DNA of 5,284 nt from Rubripirellula sp. (lineage in GTDB: Bacteria > Planctomycetota > Planctomycetia > Pirellulales > Pirellulaceae). The notes under the pieces are model-generated. The model did no database searches and had not been told where the DNA came from. It worked only from the letters and a program-made list of their open reading frames with translations. Made by a program: the position numbers and the translations under genes. Shown one piece after another: positions 1 through 5,284 of this stretch (position 1 is its first letter; every line of letters begins with the position of its first letter). The DNA lies in NCBI GenBank assembly GCA_029287555.1, contig JARFQX010000776.1, positions 1 to 5,284 of the forward strand, in the 5' to 3' direction.

Positions 1-551
1 CGATCCGCTGGCATCAGCGATTCGATTTCCTCAGGCGGGTCCACCGGAAAGTAGTCGGTCGCGATGATTCGCACATCCCAAGGCCCCAGCACCTTCGCCA
101 ACATCCGACCATTTCCCCCCATCCCCACAATGCCCACGGTCTTACCGCGAAGATCATCGGTGGGCAAGCGGATGAACTCGCGTTTCGCCTCGGCGCGAAA
201 GAACAACGGCAAGCGTCGAAGCAGGCCAAATAGCAACGCGAAGGTCTGTTCCGCAACCTGAGGTGCAAAAAGTCCGGAGGCACTGGAAACCAGAATGTCA
301 GATTCGATCACGCCGGGCACCAAACAATGATCCAAGCCTGCAGCAGACGATTGGATCCAACGAAGCTTGCCGGCTCGTAGGACGCGATCCCAGTCCACGG
401 GAACCTTGGCGTGACCAATGAAGATGTCGGCCGTTGGCAACAATTCATCGATACGTTCCTGGCCCGCGTCAACAATCTCCGCCTCAGGGGCTGCCTCCTG
501 GATCTGGGAGAGATGTCGAGATTCGACCGGGTAGCAGATCACGATACGCAT
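1..551 (-). CDS. D-isomer-specific 2-hydroxyacid dehydrogenase, N-terminal part (runs off left edge)
   Basis: Read on the minus strand, an ATG at 551-549 opens a frame that stays open to the window edge (183 codons, C-terminus missing). Residues 67-74 (QSSAAGLD) and 93-112 (LFAPQVAEQTFALLFGLLRR) match the conserved substrate-domain and hinge segments of D-2-hydroxyacid dehydrogenases. Residues 137-166 form the Rossmann start: GKTVGIVGMGGNG with GxGxxG at 143-148, then RIIATD, where D166 ends the second beta strand and suggests NAD(H) over NADP(H). The family reduces or oxidises 2-keto/2-hydroxy acids in the cytoplasm. The catalytic Arg, Glu and His lie in the missing part, so activity and substrate (phosphoglycerate, glyoxylate, lactate or other) cannot be judged. 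This is the first ATG after an in-frame TAA nine codons or more upstream, and AGGA lies about 11 bases before it. The gene is transcribed away from the DUF3127 and pnt genes. Confidence 0.88.
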   Translation of the reverse strand, partial: MRIVICYPVESRHLSQIQEAAPEAEIVDAGQERIDELLPTADIFIGHAKVPVDWDRVLRAGKLRWIQSSAAGLDHCLVPGVIESDILVSSASGLFAPQVAEQTFALLFGLLRRLPLFFRAEAKREFIRLPTDDLRGKTVGIVGMGGNGRMLAKVLGPWDVRIIATDYFPVDPPEEIESLMPAD

Positions 552-697
552 CGCTGGCGGAATCCTGGCAAGTCCTGGTTTCGATTATCCAGCTCAAGAA
601 TTTAACCCCGGATCCAATCACCGCGAAGCACACTTTCGGCGGGTCCGAATTACTGCGGATTGAGTCAAAGAGCTGGATTCACGGGGGAAAACGCGGC

Positions 698-850
698 TAG
701 TGCTTTGTCAGAACTTAAAAACGGGGTTGAACCGGGGCCGGGAAAAGGGGTCAGACACCAAAAGCCGGAACGGCCCTTCGGGTGCTTCGCACTTTTGGTG
801 TCTGACCCCTTTTCCCGGCCACCCAAAATCCAAGGTTTGACAAAGCAATA
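698..850. mobile_element. Palindromic MITE-like element, copy A (149 bp plus flanking TA)
   Basis: The element spans 700-848 and is flanked on each side by TA (698-699 and 849-850). Its ends are inverted repeats: GTGCTTTGTC at 700-709 and GACAAAGCA at 839-847. Weaker matching continues inward to about 17 nt. A same-length second copy lies at 4694-4846, with only 6 substitutions over 153 bp (positions 716, 719, 722, 738, 838 and 848 here). All six lie near the ends or at the base of the stem, and the central part is identical. There is no coding capacity for a transposase, so it would be moved by a protein encoded elsewhere. TA flanks suggest a Tc1/mariner-IS630-type enzyme (inference). An alternative is a REP-type palindrome mobilised by a RAYT/IS200-like protein, since the inner stem carries GGGGTCAGACACC. 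Removing the element and one TA gives an ancestral site reading GCGGC-TA-GCACG. Confidence 0.8.
736..820. repeat. 29-bp perfect stem with three-hairpin loop (inside copy A)
   Basis: The left arm 736-764 is exactly complementary to the right arm 792-820 (29 of 29 pairs), including GGGGTCAGACACC against GGTGTCTGACCCC. The 27-nt loop (765-791) divides into three adjacent 9-nt hairpins, each a 3-bp stem with a 3-nt loop. They are CCG/GAA/CGG at 765-773, CCC/TTC/GGG at 774-782 and TGC/TTC/GCA at 783-791. Either DNA strand or a transcript of either strand can therefore fold into a long stem topped by a three-leaf crown. It lacks a trailing T-run, so it is not a classical intrinsic terminator. Confidence 0.85.
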
Positions 851-1013
851 GCACGTTGCGGAGGATTCCGCACGCTCCTCCGTCGGTCGACGCCCTCGGA
901 CACGGGTGGGTTTCAAACGCTCGGAAAGCTTTACAATGTCTCTCTGGAGGTTCGAAAACCGCCTCGACCCGGTTTACCAAGAAGACACCGAAAATGATGT
1001 TGAGAGAGTCGGA

Positions 1014-1388
1014 ATGAGTGACGCAGTAGTCAGCGGTGTAATCCACCTGATTGAAGAGACCAAGACGTACGGGAACAAGGGGTTCCGCAAGCGATTGGTC
1101 GTTCTTGAACAGGACAAAGGAAGTTTCACTAATTTCATCCCGATCGAATTTATCCGGGACTCCTGCGACACGGTGGACGATCTCAACGTGGGCGACGAGA
1201 TTGAGGTTTCCTATCGCCTCAGCGGTCGCCGTTGGCAGCGTGATGAGTCCAGTGAGGCGAAGTATTTTCTGAGTGCCGAAGCCCTGTCTTTCAAGCTGCT
1301 CAACAGTGGTGGAGACACTATGACCGAGCGAGTCAGTTCTCCCAACGACGCGCTCGCCGAAGCGGGCGATGACGAGGCTCCGTTCTAG
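1014..1388 (+). CDS. DUF3127-like small OB-fold protein with SSB-like acidic C-terminus
   Basis: The predicted product has 124 residues. Residues 3-96 resemble the DUF3127 domain: a beta-rich N-terminus (VVSGVIHLIEET), then KGFRKRLVVLEQD, FIPIEF, LNVGDEIEVSYRLSGRRW and a final ALSFKLL strand. These segments fit a small five-stranded barrel of the OB type known from single-stranded-nucleic-acid binders. A polar, acidic tail (97-124) ends GDDEAPF, which resembles the SSB C-terminal tip (consensus DDDIPF) that docks DNA-repair partners. A DNA-related cytoplasmic role is inferred; I know of no assigned biochemical function for the family. I chose ATG 1014 because the conserved domain starts there and GAGAG precedes it at suitable spacing. 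The frame also extends upstream to an ATG at 936 (preceded by GGAAAG) and a GTG at 906, which would add 26 or 36 residues without family-like features. It stands alone, 218 bp before pntA and on the same strand. Confidence 0.72.
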   Translation: MSDAVVSGVIHLIEETKTYGNKGFRKRLVVLEQDKGSFTNFIPIEFIRDSCDTVDDLNVGDEIEVSYRLSGRRWQRDESSEAKYFLSAEALSFKLLNSGGDTMTERVSSPNDALAEAGDDEAPF

Positions 1389-1573
1389 CAAGTCCCCGCG
1401 GCTCGATCGGAACGTCTCTCGGCTTTCGCGACCAGCCGAGGACGTCAGCCGGCGAACTGAACAGGCGGAGTGCCACGCGTTTTTCGGTCGCTTGCACGGA
1501 ACCAACACATTGCTGCCAAGGCTGGTAGCTCAGTGCGACCGCTTCGCGTACGATTCTGTTTCGACCACTTCTC

Positions 1574-1609
1574 AGGAGGCACCCACCGAGAGATGGAATT
1601 TTAGCGATG
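1574..1609 (+). promoter_or_regulatory. pntA leader: AGGAGG and possible 3-codon upstream ORF
   Basis: A consensus-strength AGGAGG sits at 1574-1579, 27 bases before the pntA ATG (1607), too far for normal initiation there. Between them is ATG GAA TTT TAG (1593-1604), a three-residue frame whose stop ends two bases before the pntA start. The nearer purine run GAGATGGA (1590-1597) could serve pntA directly. Ribosomes loading at AGGAGG might terminate at 1604 and restart at pntA. That is only a suggestion from the spacing. Confidence 0.25.
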
Positions 1610-3145
1610 AAAGTTGGCATCACCAAAGAGATCTATCCGGGCGAGTGCCGCGTGGCGGCAACTCCCGAGACGGCTCGTCGGTTGATCGAGAAGCTGGGAT
1701 TTGAGGTCTTGGTGGAAACCGGGGCGGGCGAAGCAGCCAGTTTTGATGACGAACGATACCGGGAAGCGGGATGCACCGTTTTGCCCGAGGCCGGCGATAT
1801 CTGGCACGGCTCGGACATCGTGCTCAAGGTTCGGAGCCCCGAACCGAAGGAAGTTGAACAGATGAGGGCGGGCCAGACTTTGGTCGCCTTCCTGGCCCCC
1901 GCCCAGAATCACGATCTACTGGAACAGATTGCCGGCCAGCATGCGTCCGCGATCGCTGTTGAAGCGGTACCCCGGATCAGTCGCGCTCAAAAGCTGGATG
2001 CCTTGAGCTCGATGGCTAACATCGCCGGCTACCGAGCGGTGGTCGAAGCGGCTGGACAGTTTGGACGTTTCTTCACCGGCCAGATTACCGCGGCGGGTAA
2101 GGTCCCGCCGGCCAAGGTCTTGGTCATCGGGGCTGGAGTCGCGGGACTGGCGGCGATTGGAACGGCGCGGGGCCTCGGTGCCATCGTGCGGGCGTTTGAT
2201 GTACGTCCGGAAGTCGCCGACCAGGTCAAGAGCATGGGCGCCGAGTTCCTGATGCTTGACTTTCCCGCGGACGAGCAGGGCGGTACCGCCGGCGGCTATG
2301 CAAAGACGATGAGCAAGGAGTTCATCGACGCCGAAATGGCTTTGTTCGCCGCCCAAGCGAGGGACGTCGATATCATCATCACAACGGCACTGATTCCTGG
2401 GAAGCCAGCTCCCAAGTTGATCACGCGAGAGATGGTCGAATCGATGCGACCGGGTAGTGTGATTGTCGACTTGGCTGCGGAGCAGGGAGGCAACTGTGAG
2501 GTCACGGTTCCGAACGAAGTCATCAAACACGCAGGCGTTTTTGTGGTGGGTTACGCGGACCTCGCCAGTCGACTGGCACACACTTCAAGCCAGCTCTACG
2601 GAACCAACCTGTACCATCTGCTCGACGAGATGGGAGGAGCCGAGGAATTCAAGCTCGACATGGAAGACTTGGTGATTCGCAGTGCGACCGTGGTCAAGGA
2701 TGGGGAAATCACTTGGCCCCCGCCACCCGTATCGGTTTCGGCTGCCGCACCCACGCCAGCGGCCACTCCACCTGCCGCGCCGGCGGTTGCGGTTGAACGA
2801 AGATTCGGCTGGCTTGATTACGCGCTGATGCTCGTTGCCGCCGCCTTGCTGATTGGCGTGGCAATGACCCGGGATCGGGGATTCATCACCGACTTCACCG
2901 TCTTCATCCTGGCCTGCATCATTGGCTGGCAGGTGGTTTGGAATGTAACGGCATCGCTCCACACGCCCTTGATGAGCGTCACCAACGCAATCAGTGGCAT
3001 CATCATCGTCGGTGGCATGCTGCAAGTCGGCGTGGATCATCTGCCGGCAGCGATCCTCGGTGCAATCGCCATTTTCGTAGCCACGATCAATATCTCCGGT
3101 GGATTTCTGGTCACGCACCGAATGTTGAAGATGTTCCGCAAGTAG
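1607..3145 (+). CDS. pntA: Proton-translocating NAD(P)+ transhydrogenase, alpha subunit PntA
   Basis: This membrane subunit binds NAD(H) and passes hydride to or from NADP(H) held on PntB, coupled to proton movement across the cytoplasmic membrane. The 512 residues match the one-piece E. coli type (510 aa), not the split PntAA/PntAB form. Domain I occupies about 1-370. It starts MKVGITKEIYPGECRVAATP, carries the conserved SRAQKLDALSSMANIAGYRA (125-144), the dinucleotide motif GAGVAG (175-180) with FDVR following (D198 for the adenosine ribose), and the mobile-loop segment YAKTMSKEF (231-239). DLAAEQGGNCE (288-298) and YADLASRLAHTSSQLYGTNL (316-335) are also typical. A Pro/Ala-rich linker (371-397) leads to the membrane part (about 402-505) with four hydrophobic helices and the conserved HTPLMSVTNAISG (452-464). 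The start matches the family N-terminus exactly. No missing key residue is seen. pntB follows on the same strand and the two probably share a transcript. Confidence 0.97.
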   Translation: MKVGITKEIYPGECRVAATPETARRLIEKLGFEVLVETGAGEAASFDDERYREAGCTVLPEAGDIWHGSDIVLKVRSPEPKEVEQMRAGQTLVAFLAPAQNHDLLEQIAGQHASAIAVEAVPRISRAQKLDALSSMANIAGYRAVVEAAGQFGRFFTGQITAAGKVPPAKVLVIGAGVAGLAAIGTARGLGAIVRAFDVRPEVADQVKSMGAEFLMLDFPADEQGGTAGGYAKTMSKEFIDAEMALFAAQARDVDIIITTALIPGKPAPKLITREMVESMRPGSVIVDLAAEQGGNCEVTVPNEVIKHAGVFVVGYADLASRLAHTSSQLYGTNLYHLLDEMGGAEEFKLDMEDLVIRSATVVKDGEITWPPPPVSVSAAAPTPAATPPAAPAVAVERRFGWLDYALMLVAAALLIGVAMTRDRGFITDFTVFILACIIGWQVVWNVTASLHTPLMSVTNAISGIIIVGGMLQVGVDHLPAAILGAIAIFVATINISGGFLVTHRMLKMFRK

Positions 3146-3235
3146 TCCTCGTCCTTGCCACCGCTAGCCGGATCCGTTTGACTCCCCTGTGTAACCCTCC
3201 GCCATTCCCTGTTGGACCAAGGCTGTTTCCCACCG

Positions 3236-4696
3236 ATGACCGGCCTCTTCGCTCTGCCCTGTTGCCTGATTGATTCGCTTCCCTTGGCGTCCGAGCCGAT
3301 CGAGTTGAATGAGTCGATCGCGACGGTTTGCTACATCGTCGCGGGGGTCCTTTTCATTCTCAGCCTGGGCGGTTTGTCCCATCAAACAACGGCTCGCCGA
3401 GGAAACCTGCTTGGCTTTTTCGGCATGGGTTTGGCTATCGTGGCCACCATCTTCGGCGTGATGGTTGGCGGTTTCGCTACCATGACCGTCGCGATTGTTC
3501 CCGCGGCGATCATCGGTGCGGTACTGGCTGCCCGCGTCCCAATGACGGGGATGCCCGAACTGGTGGCGATGTTGCACAGCTTCGTCGGATTGGCGGCGGT
3601 GTTGGTGGGAATCTCGAGCCATCTGCGTCCGGGAATTCCGGTTCCCGAAAGTGAGCAACTGATTCATCAGATTGAGATCTTCGTGGGGGTCTTTATCGGT
3701 GCGGTGACCTTCACCGGTTCGATCATCGCTTTCTTGAAGTTGCGCGGCACGATCTCGGGCCGTCCACTGACGTTGCCCGGTCGACACCTGCTCAACCTGG
3801 TCGCGGTTGGCCTCTCCATTGGCTTGGGGGTCTGGTACTGTCGCATCGATTCGGTGGTAGATGGCCTGAACCCGTTGTTGCTGATGACAGGCATTGCATC
3901 GTTGATTGGCATTCACCTGGTGATGGCGATCGGTGGCGCGGACATGCCCGTGGTGGTCTCGATGCTCAACTCCTACTCAGGCTGGGCGGCATCGGCGGCC
4001 GGCTTCATGCTCAAGAATCATCTGCTGATCGTCACGGGAGCGCTGGTCGGGAGTTCCGGAGCGATTCTTTCGTACATCATGTGCGCGGCGATGAACCGAA
4101 GTTTCATCAGCGTGATTCTGGGCGGCTTCGGGACCGCGGGAAAGGGGGAGGCGGCCGAGGTCGATGGCACCGTCAAAGAGTTTACGGTCGCCGACACGGT
4201 CGACCTACTAAACGAGGCGCAAACTATCGTGATTGTGCCTGGATACGGGATGGCCGTCGCGCAAGCCCAACATTCGCTTGCCCAAGTCGTGCAGATTCTG
4301 ATCGAGCGTGGCAAGGAGGTCCGCTTTGCGATTCATCCAGTTGCCGGTCGTTTGCCCGGGCACATGAACGTGCTGTTGGCCGAGGCGAACGTACCTTACG
4401 ACATCGTGTTGGAGATGGATGAGATCAACGAAGACATGTCGGCAACCGACGCAATTCTTGTCATCGGCGCCAACGACATCGTCAATCCAGCGGCACTGGA
4501 AGACCCCAATAGCCCGATCGCCGGGATGCCGGTGGTCGAAGTCTGGACCGCCAAGACGTGCGTTGTCATGAAACGAGGCATGGCGACCGGCTACGCCGGG
4601 GTGGAAAATCCGCTGTTCTACAAGGACAACACCTTCATGCTCTTTGGCGACGCCAAAAAGAATGTCGATGCCATCCTTCGAGAACTACAGCACTAG
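3236..4696 (+). CDS. pntB: Proton-translocating NAD(P)+ transhydrogenase, beta subunit PntB
   Basis: The beta subunit forms most of the proton channel and binds NADP(H), completing the enzyme with PntA. In the 486-residue form, residues about 31-285 are membrane domain II. MPELVAMLHSFVGL (106-119) carries H114, equivalent to the E. coli channel His91. GGADMPVVVSMLNSYSGW (233-250) carries D236 and N245, equivalent to Asp213 and Asn222. Domain III follows a GGFGTAG linker. It shows PGYGMAVAQAQ (335-345) for NADP(H), GRLPGHMNVLLAEA (371-384), VIGANDIVNPAA (409-420, D414) and KRGMATGYAG (446-455), whose K446 and R447 contact the 2'-phosphate. Start choice is uncertain. ATG 3236 gives a 31-residue lead before the conserved YIVAG; TTG 3212 would add 8 more; TTG 3305 gives 463 residues, almost exactly the E. 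coli length (462). None has a strong ribosome site. The gap from pntA is 90 bp. The TAG stop (4694-4696) is formed jointly by flanking TA and the first G of element copy B. Confidence 0.96.
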   Translation: MTGLFALPCCLIDSLPLASEPIELNESIATVCYIVAGVLFILSLGGLSHQTTARRGNLLGFFGMGLAIVATIFGVMVGGFATMTVAIVPAAIIGAVLAARVPMTGMPELVAMLHSFVGLAAVLVGISSHLRPGIPVPESEQLIHQIEIFVGVFIGAVTFTGSIIAFLKLRGTISGRPLTLPGRHLLNLVAVGLSIGLGVWYCRIDSVVDGLNPLLLMTGIASLIGIHLVMAIGGADMPVVVSMLNSYSGWAASAAGFMLKNHLLIVTGALVGSSGAILSYIMCAAMNRSFISVILGGFGTAGKGEAAEVDGTVKEFTVADTVDLLNEAQTIVIVPGYGMAVAQAQHSLAQVVQILIERGKEVRFAIHPVAGRLPGHMNVLLAEANVPYDIVLEMDEINEDMSATDAILVIGANDIVNPAALEDPNSPIAGMPVVEVWTAKTCVVMKRGMATGYAGVENPLFYKDNTFMLFGDAKKNVDAILRELQH

Positions 4697-4846
4697 TGCT
4701 TTGTCAGAACTCAAGAAAGGGGTTGAACCGGGGTCGGGAAAAGGGGTCAGACACCAAAAGCCGGAACGGCCCTTCGGGTGCTTCGCACTTTTGGTGTCTG
4801 ACCCCTTTTCCCGGCCACCCAAAATCCAAGGTTCGACAAAGCACTA
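4694..4846. mobile_element. Palindromic MITE-like element, copy B, inserted in the pntB stop codon
   Basis: The element is 4696-4844 (149 bp) with TA on both sides (4694-4695, 4845-4846). The perfect terminal inverted repeat is GTGCTTTGTC at 4696-4705 and GACAAAGCAC at 4835-4844, a better match than in copy A. It has the same length as copy A and differs at six positions (4712, 4715, 4718, 4734, 4834, 4844). The pntB stop TAG uses the left TA plus the element's first base. Deleting the element and one TA gives CAC-TAA, so the encoded PntB protein is the same with or without it. The left flank AGCACTA (4689-4695) happens to repeat the element's right end (4840-4846), so a longer target duplication cannot be excluded from this copy alone. 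Copy A shows only TA. Confidence 0.82.
4732..4816. repeat. 29-bp stem with three-hairpin loop at the pntB 3' end (inside copy B)
   Basis: The arms 4732-4760 and 4788-4816 pair at 28 of 29 positions. The exception is T4734, which faces G and would be a G-U wobble in RNA. The 27-nt loop (4761-4787) is identical to that of copy A and splits into the same three 9-nt hairpins. Because the element starts in the stop codon, this structure begins about 36 bases after the pntB coding end. If transcribed it would form a very stable 3' hairpin that could slow 3' exonucleases or aid termination; no T-run follows it. Confidence 0.8.
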
Positions 4847-5034
4847 AATAAGCGTGCGCGATTGTGGAACAGTGGGGAACTCCTCGTGCTCGTGCTCGTG
4901 CTCGTGCTCAGCGAAGCGGTGCTCGCAATTGAAAAGAATGGCAAGAGCCGCGGTAATTGATTCGAGCAAGAGCACCGTCGCGAGCGACTGAGCACGAGCA
5001 CGGCTAGCAATTCACAATTGTGCACACTTATTTA
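4845..5034. mobile_element. Second, unrelated TA-flanked inverted-repeat element (about 186 bp)
   Basis: The ends are long imperfect inverted repeats. Positions 4844-4866 match the reverse complement of 5013-5035 at 20 of 23 places, starting CTAAATAAG on the left and ending CTTATTTAG on the right. All three differences are transitions. Inside, a second perfect 15-bp pair (4897-4911 with 4988-5002, CGTGCTCGTGCTCAG and its complement) and an 8-bp pair (4917-4924 with 4970-4977) continue the palindrome. With TA taken as the target (4845-4846 and 5033-5034), the element is 4847-5032. No protein is encoded. Only one copy is in the window, so mobility is inferred from the end structure. It may instead be a long bidirectional terminator between the convergent pntB and the minus-strand gene. 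Confidence 0.6.
4883..4909. repeat. CTCGTG hexanucleotide tandem repeat
   Basis: Four perfect CTCGTG units plus a partial CTC (27 bp) lie in the left half of the second inverted-repeat element. The opposite arm has only about two units of the complement (GAGCAC at 4990-4995 and 4996-5001). The extra units therefore look like local expansion in one arm. Slippage could vary the count between strains. Confidence 0.85.
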
Positions 5035-5094
5035 GCCTGGATCCAAAACGGGCGTGCCTCAAGTTTCTCCGGACCAACGCAGGACGGATGCCGT

Positions 5095-5284
5095 TCAGGG
5101 CAAGCGAACGGCTTTGGCCACGCGACCAAGATTGTCGACCACGATCGCGTCGCTGGGCGAAATCGAACGCACGGCAAAGATGATCGTTGTATTGTTGACG
5201 TCGGCCCGCCAAGACGAGGTTACGTTGAGGAACAACTGACCGCTCTTGACCGCCCACGTTCCCGACGAGACGGGAGTGGGCACG
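5095..5284 (-). CDS. Unidentified protein, C-terminal 62-63 residues (runs off right edge)
   Basis: Read on the minus strand, the frame enters from the right edge and ends at TGA (5097-5095). The visible residues run from PTPVSSGTWAVKSGQLFLNV to DNLGRVAKAVRLP. The alternation of polar and hydrophobic residues (GQLFLNVTSSW, TTIIFAVRSI, DAIVVDNL) suggests a beta-strand-rich C-terminus, reminiscent of small lipocalin-like or META-like barrels ending in a basic strand. I do not recognise the family. A GTG at the right edge could be read as a start, but the sequence looks like the middle of a larger domain, so the gene is treated as 5'-partial. It converges on pntB, with the two palindromic elements between their stop codons. 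The other frames of this stretch give less protein-like sequence. Confidence 0.6.
   Translation of the reverse strand, partial: VPTPVSSGTWAVKSGQLFLNVTSSWRADVNNTTIIFAVRSISPSDAIVVDNLGRVAKAVRLP

Larger units (their letters stand above)
552..1013. other. Divergent intergenic region without a supported gene
   Basis: This 462-bp stretch separates the leftward dehydrogenase from the rightward DUF3127-like gene and should hold the promoters of both. About a third of it is palindromic element copy A (698-850). To its right is a small perfect inverted repeat, CGGAGG at 859-864 with CCTCCG at 877-882 (12-nt loop), of unknown role. On the minus strand a GATAAT (read leftward from about 580) resembles a -10 box, but no well-spaced -35 accompanies it, so no promoter is called. 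Short frames through this stretch have no recognisable protein content. Confidence 0.5.

Noticed and set aside
552..640. Promoter for the dehydrogenase (minus-strand GATAAT)
   Set aside because: No -35 at acceptable spacing; the nearest TTGGAT is about 22 bases away.
660..916. Short frames through element copy A on both strands, and the equivalents at 4558-4851, 4644-4847 and 4747-5025
   Set aside because: They translate the palindrome (for example GKGVRHQKPERPFGCF), recur with the element, and have no plausible starts. They are by-products of the repeat, although such peptides could be mis-annotated as proteins.
708..1508. Long minus-strand open frame (266 codons)
   Set aside because: It lies antisense to the DUF3127-like gene and runs through element copy A. 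The translation shows no domain, and the plus-strand frame has clear family segments.
1519..1585. tRNA-like string GGTAGCTCAG followed by TTTCGA
   Set aside because: There is no complementary D-stem, anticodon stem or acceptor stem, and the spacing is too short for a tRNA.
3164..3916. Long minus-strand open frame (250 codons) opposite pntB
   Set aside because: It is rich in His, Gln, Arg and Asp without domain structure, typical of the antisense of a GC-rich membrane-protein gene. Frames at 1916-2581 and 2585-3118 opposite pntA are rejected for the same reason.
4689..4846. Seven-base target duplication AGCACTA around copy B
   Set aside because: The matching bases on the right belong to the element end, and copy A shows no such duplication. 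TA alone explains both copies.
4883..4909. CRISPR-like direct repeats
   Set aside because: The units are 6 bp and contiguous with no spacers, so this is a simple tandem repeat.

Overview
The window reads as ordinary chromosome from a moderately GC-rich bacterium, most likely a planctomycete of the Rhodopirellula/Pirellula type. That placement is an inference. It rests on the character of the DUF3127-like protein, weak or absent Shine-Dalgarno sites, and intergenic palindromic repeats carrying GGGGTCAGACACC and GAGCAC motifs. No rRNA or other phylogenetic marker is present.

Layout. Positions 1-551 (minus strand) hold the N-terminal 183 residues of a D-2-hydroxyacid dehydrogenase that runs off the left edge. 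A 462-bp divergent intergenic region follows (552-1013), containing copy A (698-850) of a short palindromic element. Next, on the plus strand, come a small DUF3127/OB-fold-like protein with an SSB-like acidic tail (1014-1388), pntA (1607-3145) and pntB (3236-4696). The two pnt genes encode the complete two-subunit proton-translocating NAD(P)+ transhydrogenase. PntA carries the NAD(H)-binding domain I and the first four membrane helices. PntB carries the remaining helices and the NADP(H)-binding domain III. Together they couple hydride transfer from NADH to NADP+ to proton flow and supply NADPH.

Downstream of pntB, copy B (4694-4846) of the palindromic element begins inside the pntB stop codon. 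It is followed directly by a second, different inverted-repeat element (about 4847-5032), and then by the C-terminal end of an unidentified minus-strand gene (5095-5284) that converges on pntB.

The most interesting structure is not protein coding. It is a 149-bp non-autonomous element, present twice at about 96% identity and flanked by TA. It has short terminal inverted repeats (GTGCTTTGTC), a 29-bp internal stem, and a loop made of exactly three consecutive 9-nt mini-hairpins. At the pntB 3' end, two unrelated TA-flanked palindromic elements appear stacked at one TA dinucleotide. In every reconstructed step the pntB stop codon is kept (TAG, then TAA, then TAG). No complete transposase, CRISPR array, tRNA or rRNA gene is visible.
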